A stretch of DNA of 64,000 nt from Rhodanobacteraceae bacterium (lineage in GTDB: Bacteria; Pseudomonadota; Gammaproteobacteria; Xanthomonadales; Rhodanobacteraceae), in assembly GCA_021325475.1 (NCBI GenBank), contig JAJPHA010000055.1:1-64000 (forward strand), written 5' to 3'. A model generated the notes under the pieces. It did not search any database and was not told the DNA's origin. It saw nothing but the letters and a program-made list of their open reading frames with translations. Of this stretch, positions 57,472-64,000 are shown in pieces. The position numbers and the translations under genes are program-made. How positions within the stretch are numbered: the first letter of the stretch is position 1; each line of letters starts with the position of its first letter.

Positions 57472-58482
57472 ATGAGCATCGAACAACTGGAAAGCATCGC
57501 CCAGGCGATGGTCGCGCCGGGCAAGGGCATCATCGCGATCGACGAATCCACCAACACGATCAAGAAACGCTTCGATGCCGTGGGCGTCGCGAACACCGAG
57601 GAAAACCGGCGCGCCTATCGCGAGATGCTGCTGACCACGCCGCAGCTCCATCAGCACATCTCCGGCGCGATCCTGTACGACGAGACCATCCGCCAGGCGA
57701 CCCAGGCCGGCGTGCCGTTCACGAAGGTGATGCTGGAGGCCGGCATCCTGCCCGGCATCAAGGTGGACAAGGGCCCGCAACCGCTGGCCGGCTTTCCGGG
57801 CGAAGTCGTGACCGAGGGCCTGGACGGCCTGCGCGAACGGCTCAACGAGTACGTCAAGCTCGGCGCGAAATTCGCCAAGTGGCGCGCGGTCATCACCATC
57901 GGCGAGGACATGCCGAGCGGCACCTGCATCGAGGCGAACTGCCACGCGCTCGCGCGCTACGCCGCGTTGTGCCAGGAGGCCGGACTGGTGCCGATGGTCG
58001 AGCCGGAGGTGCTGATGGACGGCGAGCACGACATCGAGGTCTGCTACGACGTCACCGAAGCGACGCTGCGTTCGCTGTTCGGTTCGCTGTACGAGCACAA
58101 CGTCATGCTCGAGGGCACCATCCTCAAGGCGAGCATGGTGGTGTCCGGCAAGAGCTGCCCGGAGCAGGCCGGCGTCGAGGAGGTGGCCGAGGCCACGATC
58201 CGCTGCCTCAAGGCGGCGGTGCCGGCGCTGCTGCCCGGCATCGTGTTCCTCTCCGGCGGCCAGAGCGACGAGCAGGCGACCGCGCACCTCAACGCCATGA
58301 ACCAGATGGGGCCGCATCCGTGGCCGCTGTCGTTCTCCTACGGCCGCGCGATGCAGCAGGCCGCGCTCAAGCTCTGGGCGAAGGACATGAAGGGCAATTT
58401 CGCCGAGGCGCAGAAGATCGTCGCGCAGCGCGCGCGCGAGAACGGCCTGGCCGCGCTCGGCCAGTGGCAGAAGGCCGCCTGA
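57472..58482 (+). CDS. Class I fructose-bisphosphate aldolase
   Basis: A 336-residue Schiff-base aldolase of the animal/plant type. GKGIIAIDESTNTIKKRF is the N-terminal phosphate-binding block, KWRAVITIGEDMPSG the central one, and the Schiff-base Lys is K219 in LEGTILKASMV. VFLSGGQSDEQATAHLNAMN is the class I signature. The enzyme splits fructose-1,6-bisphosphate. Many bacteria use metal-dependent class II instead; this class I type is known in this order. It has its own TATAAT and a terminator and completes the gap-pgk-pyk-fba set. Confidence 0.93.
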   Translation: MSIEQLESIAQAMVAPGKGIIAIDESTNTIKKRFDAVGVANTEENRRAYREMLLTTPQLHQHISGAILYDETIRQATQAGVPFTKVMLEAGILPGIKVDKGPQPLAGFPGEVVTEGLDGLRERLNEYVKLGAKFAKWRAVITIGEDMPSGTCIEANCHALARYAALCQEAGLVPMVEPEVLMDGEHDIEVCYDVTEATLRSLFGSLYEHNVMLEGTILKASMVVSGKSCPEQAGVEEVAEATIRCLKAAVPALLPGIVFLSGGQSDEQATAHLNAMNQMGPHPWPLSFSYGRAMQQAALKLWAKDMKGNFAEAQKIVAQRARENGLAALGQWQKAA

Positions 58483-58518
58483 GCGCGGCGGTCTTCGCTC
58501 GCCAATTCGGCCACCGAT

Positions 58519-58548
58519 GACGGGCGCTGCGGCGCCCGTCGCGTTTTT
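58519..58548 (+). terminator. Rho-independent terminator after the aldolase gene
   Basis: Stem GACGGGCGC (58519-58527) pairs with GCGCCCGTC (58532-58540) around TGCG, then GCG and TTTTT. It lies between the convergent aldolase and SCO genes; the T-run serves the plus strand. Confidence 0.85.
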
Positions 58549-58558
58549 CGATGTCCGG

Positions 58559-59131
58559 CTACGGTGCCGCCAGCGCCTGCTTCACCGCGGCGACGAAATC
58601 GGCATCGACCTCGCCGATGCGGTCGGTGCGCGCGCGCAGGCGGCCGTCGCGGTCGAGCAGCACGAGCGCGCTCGAATGATTGATGTCGCCGCTCTCGAGC
58701 GCGCGGTACTGGATGTCGAGCGCGGCGGCGAGCGTGCGCACCTCGCCCGGCCCGGTGCGCGCCAGCGTCCAGGTGCCGGCGTCGAGCTTGCGTTCGCCGA
58801 ACACCGCCGCCAGCCGCGCCGGCGTGTCGCGCGCCGGATCGAAGCTCACCAGCAGCACGTCAAGCCGCGCGCGCTCGGCCGGCGTCAGCGCGGCCTGGGT
58901 CTTCTTCAGCGTGTCGATGATCAGCGGGCAGACGTACTGGCACGAGGTGTAGAACATGCTGACGAGCTGCGGCCGGCCGCGCCGCGCGGCCAGCGTGAAG
59001 TGGCGGCCGTGGTGATCGGTCAGGGTGAGGTCGAGCCGGTACAGCGAATCGCCCGGCAGTTCCGCGGCCGAGGCGAGTCCGGCGGTGACGAGCGTCAGCG
59101 CCAGCACCGCGAGAGTCCGCAAAATATACAT
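58559..59131 (-). CDS. SCO1/SenC-family copper chaperone
   Basis: A 190-residue exported thioredoxin-fold protein with a signal peptide (about 1-22). The copper site is complete: C64 and C68 in YTSCQYVCPL and H152 in GDINHSSALVLLD. SCO proteins deliver copper to periplasmic cuproproteins, classically cytochrome oxidase CuA. Here it is the last gene of a minus-strand unit after NirK and an FGE-like protein, so loading of NirK copper is the likely job (inference from context). It starts two bases after the preceding stop. Confidence 0.88.
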   Translation of the reverse strand: MYILRTLAVLALTLVTAGLASAAELPGDSLYRLDLTLTDHHGRHFTLAARRGRPQLVSMFYTSCQYVCPLIIDTLKKTQAALTPAERARLDVLLVSFDPARDTPARLAAVFGERKLDAGTWTLARTGPGEVRTLAAALDIQYRALESGDINHSSALVLLDRDGRLRARTDRIGEVDADFVAAVKQALAAP

Positions 59132-59133
59132 TG

Positions 59134-59910
59134 CTACTTGTTCTCCGCGTCGGCGGGCTTCGCGCAGCGGAAGCCCAGGTTGACGGTGGTGTCGGCGGCC
59201 TTGAGCGAGCTCAGCATCGCCACCCGCATCAGCACCGCGTAGTTCTCGGTGTCGCGCAGGCTGAGCGCGCCGGCGCCGCAGAATTTCAGGCGATCCGGAT
59301 CGTTCTGGTCGCGGCTGTCGGCGGATACCAGCAGCGAATTGAAATCGTCCACCCATTCCCAGATCAGGCCGTGCAGGTCGCGCACGCCGTAGACGTCGGC
59401 CTCGCCGCCGATCGCCGCCAGCGGCGCGGTGGACGGATGCGCGTACCAGCCGAGGATGCGTTCGCGCCAGGCGGGATCCTTGCGCGCGTCGGCGCGGGTG
59501 GCGTCGGCGGCGGCGGCGAATTCCCATTCGTACCAGGTCGGCAGCCGCGCGCCTTCGCTTTCGCAATACGCCTTCGCCGCGAACCAGCTCACCTGCGTCA
59601 CCGGCTGCTGTGGCGGCGCGTCCGGACCGAGCGCGTCGGCCGCCTGCCAGTGCGCGAGATAGCGCGGCTCGGCGAACAGTCGCGCCACGCGGTCGCGCCG
59701 CCACTGCGGATGGGTGCGCACGAAGGCGAGGAACTCGGCGTTGGTCACCGGCTCGCTGCGCAGCCGGAACGGCGCGACCGTCACCGCCTCGGCCTTGGCA
59801 TCGGCCGGCAGCGCGCTCAGGAAGCGGCCGCCCGGCAGCGCGACGTAGTCGGCGGCCGGGGCGGCGAGGAGCAGCGACGCGGCGAGCGCGATCGCGGACG
59901 TCGTAGGCAT
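59134..59910 (-). CDS. Formylglycine-generating-enzyme-like (SUMF1) protein in the nirK operon
   Basis: A 258-residue exported protein: signal peptide (MPTTSAIALAASLLLAAPA), then a SUMF1/FGE-sulfatase fold with ADYVALPGGRFLSALP, VTNAEFLAFVRTHPQWRRD, QPVTQVSWFAAKAYCESEGARLPTWYEWEFA and LHGLIWEWVDDFN. The end CGAGALSLRDTENYAVLMRV to NLGFRCA has an unusual form that lacks the arginine-rich end of true FGEs. There is no sulfatase gene nearby. It lies between NirK (7 bases) and SCO (2 bases), so it probably helps NirK maturation or stability. The ATG at 59910 was chosen for the signal peptide. Confidence 0.85.
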   Translation of the reverse strand: MPTTSAIALAASLLLAAPAADYVALPGGRFLSALPADAKAEAVTVAPFRLRSEPVTNAEFLAFVRTHPQWRRDRVARLFAEPRYLAHWQAADALGPDAPPQQPVTQVSWFAAKAYCESEGARLPTWYEWEFAAAADATRADARKDPAWRERILGWYAHPSTAPLAAIGGEADVYGVRDLHGLIWEWVDDFNSLLVSADSRDQNDPDRLKFCGAGALSLRDTENYAVLMRVAMLSSLKAADTTVNLGFRCAKPADAENK

Positions 59911-59917
59911 TGCCGCG

Positions 59918-61408
59918 TCAGTGTCCGGCGGCCGGCGTGGCGGGTTTCTCCGCACGCACCTTGGCCACGTCCTCGGCCTCGATGCGTCCGCCCGGATTGC
60001 CCCAGGAATTGAGCACGAAGGTGAGAATGTTGGCGATCTCGTCGTCGTTGAGTTGGCTCATCGGCGGCATCACCGAGTTGTAGTCCTTGCCGTTGACGGT
60101 CACCTTGCCGGTGAGACCGCGCAGCAGGATCTGCACCGGGCGTTTCGGATCGGCGGCGATGAAATCGGATTTGGCGAGCGGCGGGAACACCCCCGGCAGC
60201 CCTTCGCCGTTGGCTTGGTGGCACACCGAACAGGTGCCGGTGAACAACTGCTGGCCGGCCTTGATCTGCTCCTCCTTGGTCAGCTTGCCGCTGGCCGCGG
60301 CCTTGGTCGCCTGGGTCACCGCGGCGAGATTCGGGTTGGCGCGTTCGCCGAGGTATACCGAATCGACTTCCTTGCCGGAATAGATCGACTTGTCTTCCGG
60401 CCCGTCCACCTTGAGGATGGCGAGTGCACCCTTGTTGAAGGCGCGGAAGATCGAGTGATCGACCAGCACATAGCTGCCCGGCACCTCGGTGTGGAACTCG
60501 ACGATCGCCGCGCCGCCGGCGGGGATCAGCGTGGTCTGCACGTTTTCCTGCACGTGCGTGCCGCCTTCGTACTGCACGCGATCGAAGATCTCGCCGATGA
60601 CGTGGAAGCTCGACACCAGGTTCGGGCCGCCGTTGCCGACGAACAGGCGCACGGTCTCGCCGGTCTTCGCAGTCAGCGCCTTGTCGCCGGTGAGCGCGCC
60701 CTCGGCGCCGTTGAACACGACGTAGGTCGGCTTCTCCGCGATCGCGGCCTCCATGTCGAACGGCTGGTGGCCCTTCTCGCGGTACTTGCCGGTGGTGTAG
60801 AAATCGCCCTGCATCACGTAGTACTCGTGATCGACCGGCGTGAGGCCCTGCGGCGGTTCGACCAGCAGCAGCCCGTACATGCCGTTGGCGACGTGCATGC
60901 CGACCGGCGCGGTGGCGCAATGGTAGACGTAGAGGCCCTCGTTGAGCGCCTTGAAGGTGAACTGCGATTCGTGGCCCGGCGCGGTGAAGCTCGACGCCGC
61001 GCCGCCGCCCGGCCCGGTCACGCCGTGCAGGTCGATGTTGTGCGGCATCTTGTTGTTCGGGTTGTTGCGCAGATGGAACTCGACGGTGTCGCCCTGGCGC
61101 ACACGGATGAAGCTGCCGGGTACGGTGCCGCCGAAGGTCCAGAAGGTGTAGGTCACGCCCTCGGAGATCGGCATTTCCTTCTCGATCACCTCGAGTTCGA
61201 CGATCACCTTCGCCGGGTAGTTGCGCATGGTCGGCGCCGGCACGTGCGGCGGCGCGGTGAGCACGGCGTGGATCGGATCGCCGCGCGGCGGGCCGAAGTC
61301 GCCGTGGACGTAGCTCGGATTCTTCGCTGCCGCTGCGGCGTCGGCGTGGCCGTGCAGCGGGACAGCGGCGGCCGCGACGGCGGCCAGAGCGAACAACGCG
61401 GACTTCAT
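59918..61408 (-). CDS. nirK: Copper nitrite reductase NirK fused to a C-terminal cytochrome c domain
   Basis: A 496-residue periplasmic enzyme reducing nitrite to NO. After a signal peptide come two cupredoxin domains. Type 1 copper ligands are H123, C164, H172 and M177; type 2 ligands are H128, H163 and H318; catalytic D126 and H269 are present. A linker near 340-380 leads to a heme-c domain with C393-S-V-C396-H397 and a late MPPM that can supply axial Met. This is the three-domain NirK type, able to take electrons through its own heme. A strong AGGAGGA precedes the ATG. A DNR/FNR-like site lies upstream. Confidence 0.95.
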   Translation of the reverse strand: MKSALFALAAVAAAAVPLHGHADAAAAAKNPSYVHGDFGPPRGDPIHAVLTAPPHVPAPTMRNYPAKVIVELEVIEKEMPISEGVTYTFWTFGGTVPGSFIRVRQGDTVEFHLRNNPNNKMPHNIDLHGVTGPGGGAASSFTAPGHESQFTFKALNEGLYVYHCATAPVGMHVANGMYGLLLVEPPQGLTPVDHEYYVMQGDFYTTGKYREKGHQPFDMEAAIAEKPTYVVFNGAEGALTGDKALTAKTGETVRLFVGNGGPNLVSSFHVIGEIFDRVQYEGGTHVQENVQTTLIPAGGAAIVEFHTEVPGSYVLVDHSIFRAFNKGALAILKVDGPEDKSIYSGKEVDSVYLGERANPNLAAVTQATKAAASGKLTKEEQIKAGQQLFTGTCSVCHQANGEGLPGVFPPLAKSDFIAADPKRPVQILLRGLTGKVTVNGKDYNSVMPPMSQLNDDEIANILTFVLNSWGNPGGRIEAEDVAKVRAEKPATPAAGH

Positions 61409-61478
61409 GGCGCTCCTCCTGGGACGGCTGCGATGACGGATCGCGCGATAGTGTACTGCCCGCCCCGGCCGGCGGGCA

Positions 61479-61492
61479 TTGACTCAGGTCAA
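61479..61492. promoter_or_regulatory. FNR/DNR-type binding site upstream of nirK
   Basis: TTGACTCAGGTCAA is a perfect TTGAC-N4-GTCAA inverted repeat, the form bound by DNR/NnrR-type CRP-FNR regulators. On the minus strand a -10-like TACACT/CACTAT lies at 61455-61448. A start near 61444 would centre the site at about -41.5, the class II activator position. The nitrite-reductase unit is thus probably induced by low oxygen or NO. Confidence 0.75.
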
Positions 61493-61553
61493 CGCCGCCG
61501 GATCACTCGGAGAACCGCTGAGCGAATCGACGATGTTGCTCTGGCTCTGTGCG

Positions 61554-61667
61554 CCCCCTTGAGTCAAGGGGGCGATCAAACCCTTGCGCAGCAAGGGTTT
61601 GATGGGGGTTGTGGAGGTGCGTCGCCGCAGCCGAAGGCAGCAACATGGGGACTTGATCGAACCTTCG
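61554..61667 (+). repeat. Dispersed palindromic repeat, copy R4
   Basis: Nearly identical to R3: palindrome CCCCCTTGAGTCAAGGGGG at 61554-61572, 13-bp-arm hairpin at 61575-61603, and end motif close to GACTTGATCGAACCTTCG. The end at 61667 is immediately next to the TAG stop (61668-61670) of the minus-strand SirB2-like gene. It also lies upstream of the nirK regulatory region. Confidence 0.9.
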
Positions 61668-62069
61668 CTAATGCCCGAGCAGCGCGAACACCCCGCGCGG
61701 ATCGTGCGTGCGCGCCACGCTGACGATGAACAGGAACACTGCGAGCGCGGCGGCGAAGCAGCCGGCGCGCACCGCGCGCGTGCGGCCGCGGCGCAGCGCG
61801 AACACGCCGAGCACGATGTAGACGACGAGCAGCAGCACCTTCGCCGTCAGCCACGCCTGCACGAACGGATACTGGTGCAGGATCGACACCAGCATCAGCG
61901 CGGCGGTGAGCAGCGCCGTGTCGATGGCGTAGGAGGCGAAACGCAGCACGGCGTGATCGGTCAGGCGCGAGCCGGCGAGCATCAGCCCGCCGCGCAGCGT
62001 GAACAGACTGCCGGAGAGGATCACGCACAGCACGTGCGCGAACTTGATCGCGGGATAGAACTCGAGCAT
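61668..62069 (-). CDS. SirB2-family membrane protein
   Basis: A 133-residue protein with four hydrophobic segments and short loops. EFYPAIKFAHVLCVILSGSLFTLRGGLML and SYAIDTALLTAALMLVSIL, then WLTAKVLLLVVYIVLGVFALR, match the SirB family (first named for invasion-gene regulation in Salmonella, biochemical role unknown). It lies between qNOR and nirK on the same strand but is separated from qNOR by a terminator. A membrane role in respiration is possible, based only on context. Confidence 0.85.
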   Translation of the reverse strand: MLEFYPAIKFAHVLCVILSGSLFTLRGGLMLAGSRLTDHAVLRFASYAIDTALLTAALMLVSILHQYPFVQAWLTAKVLLLVVYIVLGVFALRRGRTRAVRAGCFAAALAVFLFIVSVARTHDPRGVFALLGH

Positions 62070-62099
62070 GGACGCAGGATACGGCAGGCGCACGACGCG

Positions 62100-62140
62100 A
62101 AAAAAGCGGGAGCGCGGTTCCTGACGACCGACGCTCCCGC
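62100..62140 (-). terminator. Rho-independent terminator after the NO reductase gene
   Basis: Read on the minus strand, stem GCGGGAGCG/CGCTCCCGC (62132-62140 with 62106-62114) is followed by six T (A-run 62100-62105 on the plus strand). It lies about 42 bases after the qNOR stop and separates it from the SirB2-like gene. Confidence 0.8.
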
Positions 62141-62182
62141 AGCGGCCGGGACCCGCGCATGAAAGGTCCCGGGTCGACGTGA

Positions 62183-64000
62183 TCAACCGTGGCTCAAGGC
62201 CGGCTTCGGCGCGGCGTGCAGCGGCGCGCGGCGCGGCGCGATCCAGAGCCGGAGCACGAACCAGGCGATGAGCAGCGCACCGACTGCGAAGATGCTGTCG
62301 CCCGGCACGCGCAGCCAGATCAGCAGATGCACGATCGGCTGATTCATGAACTCCGCCGAGCGCGCGTACCAGTAGCCGTGTTCCAGCACGCCGTTCAGTT
62401 GCAGCACGCCGAGCGGCAGCAGGGTCAGCAGCGCCATCAGCGCCAGGCCGATGTTGAGCGCCCAGAACGCGCCGCGCAGACGGCCCTCGTGCCATTCGAC
62501 ATCGGCTTTCAGCCCGCGCAGGCAGAACAGCATCAGGCCGAGGCCGAGCATGCCGTAGACACCGAACAGCGCGGTGTGGCCGTGCAGCGGCGTCAGATTC
62601 AAGCCCTGCATGTAGTACAGCGCGATCGGCGTGTTGATGAGGAAGCCGAACAGGCCGGCGCCGACCAGGTTCCAGAACGAGACCGCGAGGAAGAACGCGA
62701 TCGGCCAGCGGTAGCGCGCCATCCACGGCGTGGCGCGGGTGTGTGACCAGGTCTCCCACGCCTCCATGCCGATCAGCGCGAGCGGCACCACCTCGAGCGC
62801 CGAGAACGAGGCGCCGAGCGCGATCACCGCGGTGGTGGTGCCGGCGAAGTACAGGTGATGGAAGGTGCCGAGCACGCCGCCGGCCATGAACACGAAGGTG
62901 GCGAACAGCGTGTTCACCGTCGCCGTGCGCGCGCGCACCAGACCGAGGCGCACGAACAGGAACGAGATCACCGCCACCGCAAACACCTCGAAGAAGCCCT
63001 CCACCCACAGGTGCACCACCCACCAGCGCCAGTATTCGACCATCGACAGCGAAGTGCGCTCGCTCCACAGCAGGCCGGCGCCGTAGAACAGGGCGATGGC
63101 GATGGTGGACAGGAACAGCAGGCCGACGATGGAGGCGAGATCGTCGCGTCGCGTCAGCGCCGGCCACAGCGCGCGCCCGACCAGCACCAGCCACAGCAGC
63201 AGACCGACGAACAGGAACAGTTGCCAGAAGCGGCCGAGATCGACGTATTCCCAGCCCTGGTGGCCGAACCAGAAGTTGTACTGGAGGCCGAGCTTCTGCA
63301 TCACCGCGAACCACTGTCCGGCGAACGCGCCGACGACGATGACGAGCAGGCACCCGAACAGGAAGTTGACGCCGAGCCGCTGGAACTTCGGTTCATGCCC
63401 GGACACCGCCGGCGCGATGTAGAGTCCGGTGGCCAGCCAGGCGGTGGCGATCCACAGCACGGCGAGCTCGGTGTGCCACGAGCGCGTCAGCGAGTAGGGG
63501 ATGATCTGCGAGATGTCGAGGCCGTAGAAATGCTGGCCCTCGACCTGGTAGTGCGCGGTGATCGCGCCGAGCGCAATCTGCGCGATCAGGAGTGCCAGCA
63601 CCACCCAGAAATACTTCGCCGTGGCGCGCATCGACGGCGTCACCGTGATGCCGAGCAGCGGATCGCTCGCCGGTGGCGGCGCCTGCGGCTCGTGCCGCTG
63701 CCAGCCGGCGTAATGCCAGGCGAGCAGGCCGATGCCGCCGAGCATGAAGACGATGCTGAACACCGTCCAGACGAACGCGCCGGGGGTCGCCTGGTTGCCG
63801 ACCAGCGGCTCGTACGGCCAGTTGTTGGTGTAGGTCGCGCCGCCGTCGGTGCGTTCGGTCGTCGCCGCCCACGCCGTCCAGAAGAAGAACGCCGCGAGCC
63901 GATCGCGGTGCTCGAGCGTATCCACCGCGTTGTTGCGCATCGCATAGGTTTCGCGCAGCGCCTGGGTCGCCGGATCGTTGCCGAACAGGCTGACGTAGTG
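62183..64000 (-). CDS. norB: Quinol-dependent nitric oxide reductase (qNOR), 5' end outside window
   Basis: The visible 605 residues form most of a heme-copper oxidase-type NO reductase, with 12 or so membrane helices. SWHTELAVLWIATAWLATGLYIAP holds the first conserved His; WVVHLWVEGFFEVFAVAVISF carries the His and Glu of the active-site region; GVLGTFHHLYFAG supplies the FeB His pair; PLHGHTALFGVYGMLG holds the late heme ligands. The frame continues to the window edge (HYVSLFGND upstream), where the large N-terminal periplasmic domain of qNOR should lie. It reduces the NO made by NirK to nitrous oxide. Confidence 0.92.
   Translation of the reverse strand, partial: HYVSLFGNDPATQALRETYAMRNNAVDTLEHRDRLAAFFFWTAWAATTERTDGGATYTNNWPYEPLVGNQATPGAFVWTVFSIVFMLGGIGLLAWHYAGWQRHEPQAPPPASDPLLGITVTPSMRATAKYFWVVLALLIAQIALGAITAHYQVEGQHFYGLDISQIIPYSLTRSWHTELAVLWIATAWLATGLYIAPAVSGHEPKFQRLGVNFLFGCLLVIVVGAFAGQWFAVMQKLGLQYNFWFGHQGWEYVDLGRFWQLFLFVGLLLWLVLVGRALWPALTRRDDLASIVGLLFLSTIAIALFYGAGLLWSERTSLSMVEYWRWWVVHLWVEGFFEVFAVAVISFLFVRLGLVRARTATVNTLFATFVFMAGGVLGTFHHLYFAGTTTAVIALGASFSALEVVPLALIGMEAWETWSHTRATPWMARYRWPIAFFLAVSFWNLVGAGLFGFLINTPIALYYMQGLNLTPLHGHTALFGVYGMLGLGLMLFCLRGLKADVEWHEGRLRGAFWALNIGLALMALLTLLPLGVLQLNGVLEHGYWYARSAEFMNQPIVHLLIWLRVPGDSIFAVGALLIAWFVLRLWIAPRRAPLHAAPKPALSHG

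Overview
The window is high-GC, densely coded DNA from a gammaproteobacterium, most likely of the Lysobacterales (Xanthomonadales) and perhaps Rhodanobacteraceae. This rests on recognisable gene neighbourhoods (mrcA divergent from pilMNOPQ; type-B L31 beside gltA; rpoZ-spoT-ridA-recG), an animal-type class I aldolase, and a NirK/quinol NO-reductase pair. The taxonomy is inferred from memory of these families, not from a search. I see no rRNA, tRNA, CRISPR array, insertion sequence or prophage.

Layout. 0-5 kb: end of a VOC protein, a cupin, an orphan BrnA-like antitoxin, rdgB-rph (minus), yicC, a VapBC pair and gmk. 5-9.2 kb: mlaFEDCB facing mlaA, a complete retrograde phospholipid transport set lying between gmk and rpoZ. 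9.4-15.6 kb: rpoZ, spoT, ridA, recG and a nucleoside hydrolase. 15.5-24 kb: an MscK-like channel, L31, citrate synthase, a conserved unknown and PBP1A. 24.3-29.6 kb: pilMNOPQ for the type IV pilus, with pilQ interrupted by an in-frame amber codon. 29.7-33.7 kb: a large Ig-like lipoprotein and a cNMP-EAL protein. 33.8-40.8 kb: a MoxR/BatABD-like operon. 41.2-43.6 kb: a small secreted protein and a secreted collagen-like protein with about 157 Gly-X-Y triplets. 43.8-58.5 kb: central carbon genes (tkt, gap, pgk, pyk, fba), interleaved with a glycosyltransferase, a metallo-beta-lactamase-fold hydrolase, an antiporter, homoserine dehydrogenase and small membrane proteins. 58.6-64 kb: a minus-strand denitrification block of NirK with a heme-c domain, a formylglycine-generating-enzyme-like protein, SCO, SirB2-like protein and qNOR (cut by the window end).

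Non-coding structure stands out. A family of about 114-bp palindromic elements occurs four times (8217, 48474, 56750, 61554). Each has the same two hairpins and the same terminal motif, and two copies start on the base after a stop codon. A second hairpin-rich repeat cluster lies upstream of gap. A perfect inverted repeat made of met-box-like octamers overlaps the start region of homoserine dehydrogenase. A TTGAC-N4-GTCAA site sits where a class II FNR/DNR activator would bind for nirK.

Most genes are housekeeping. The best candidates for new biology are the dispersed palindromic family, the split pilQ, the collagen-like gene pair and the NirK-FGE-SCO unit.
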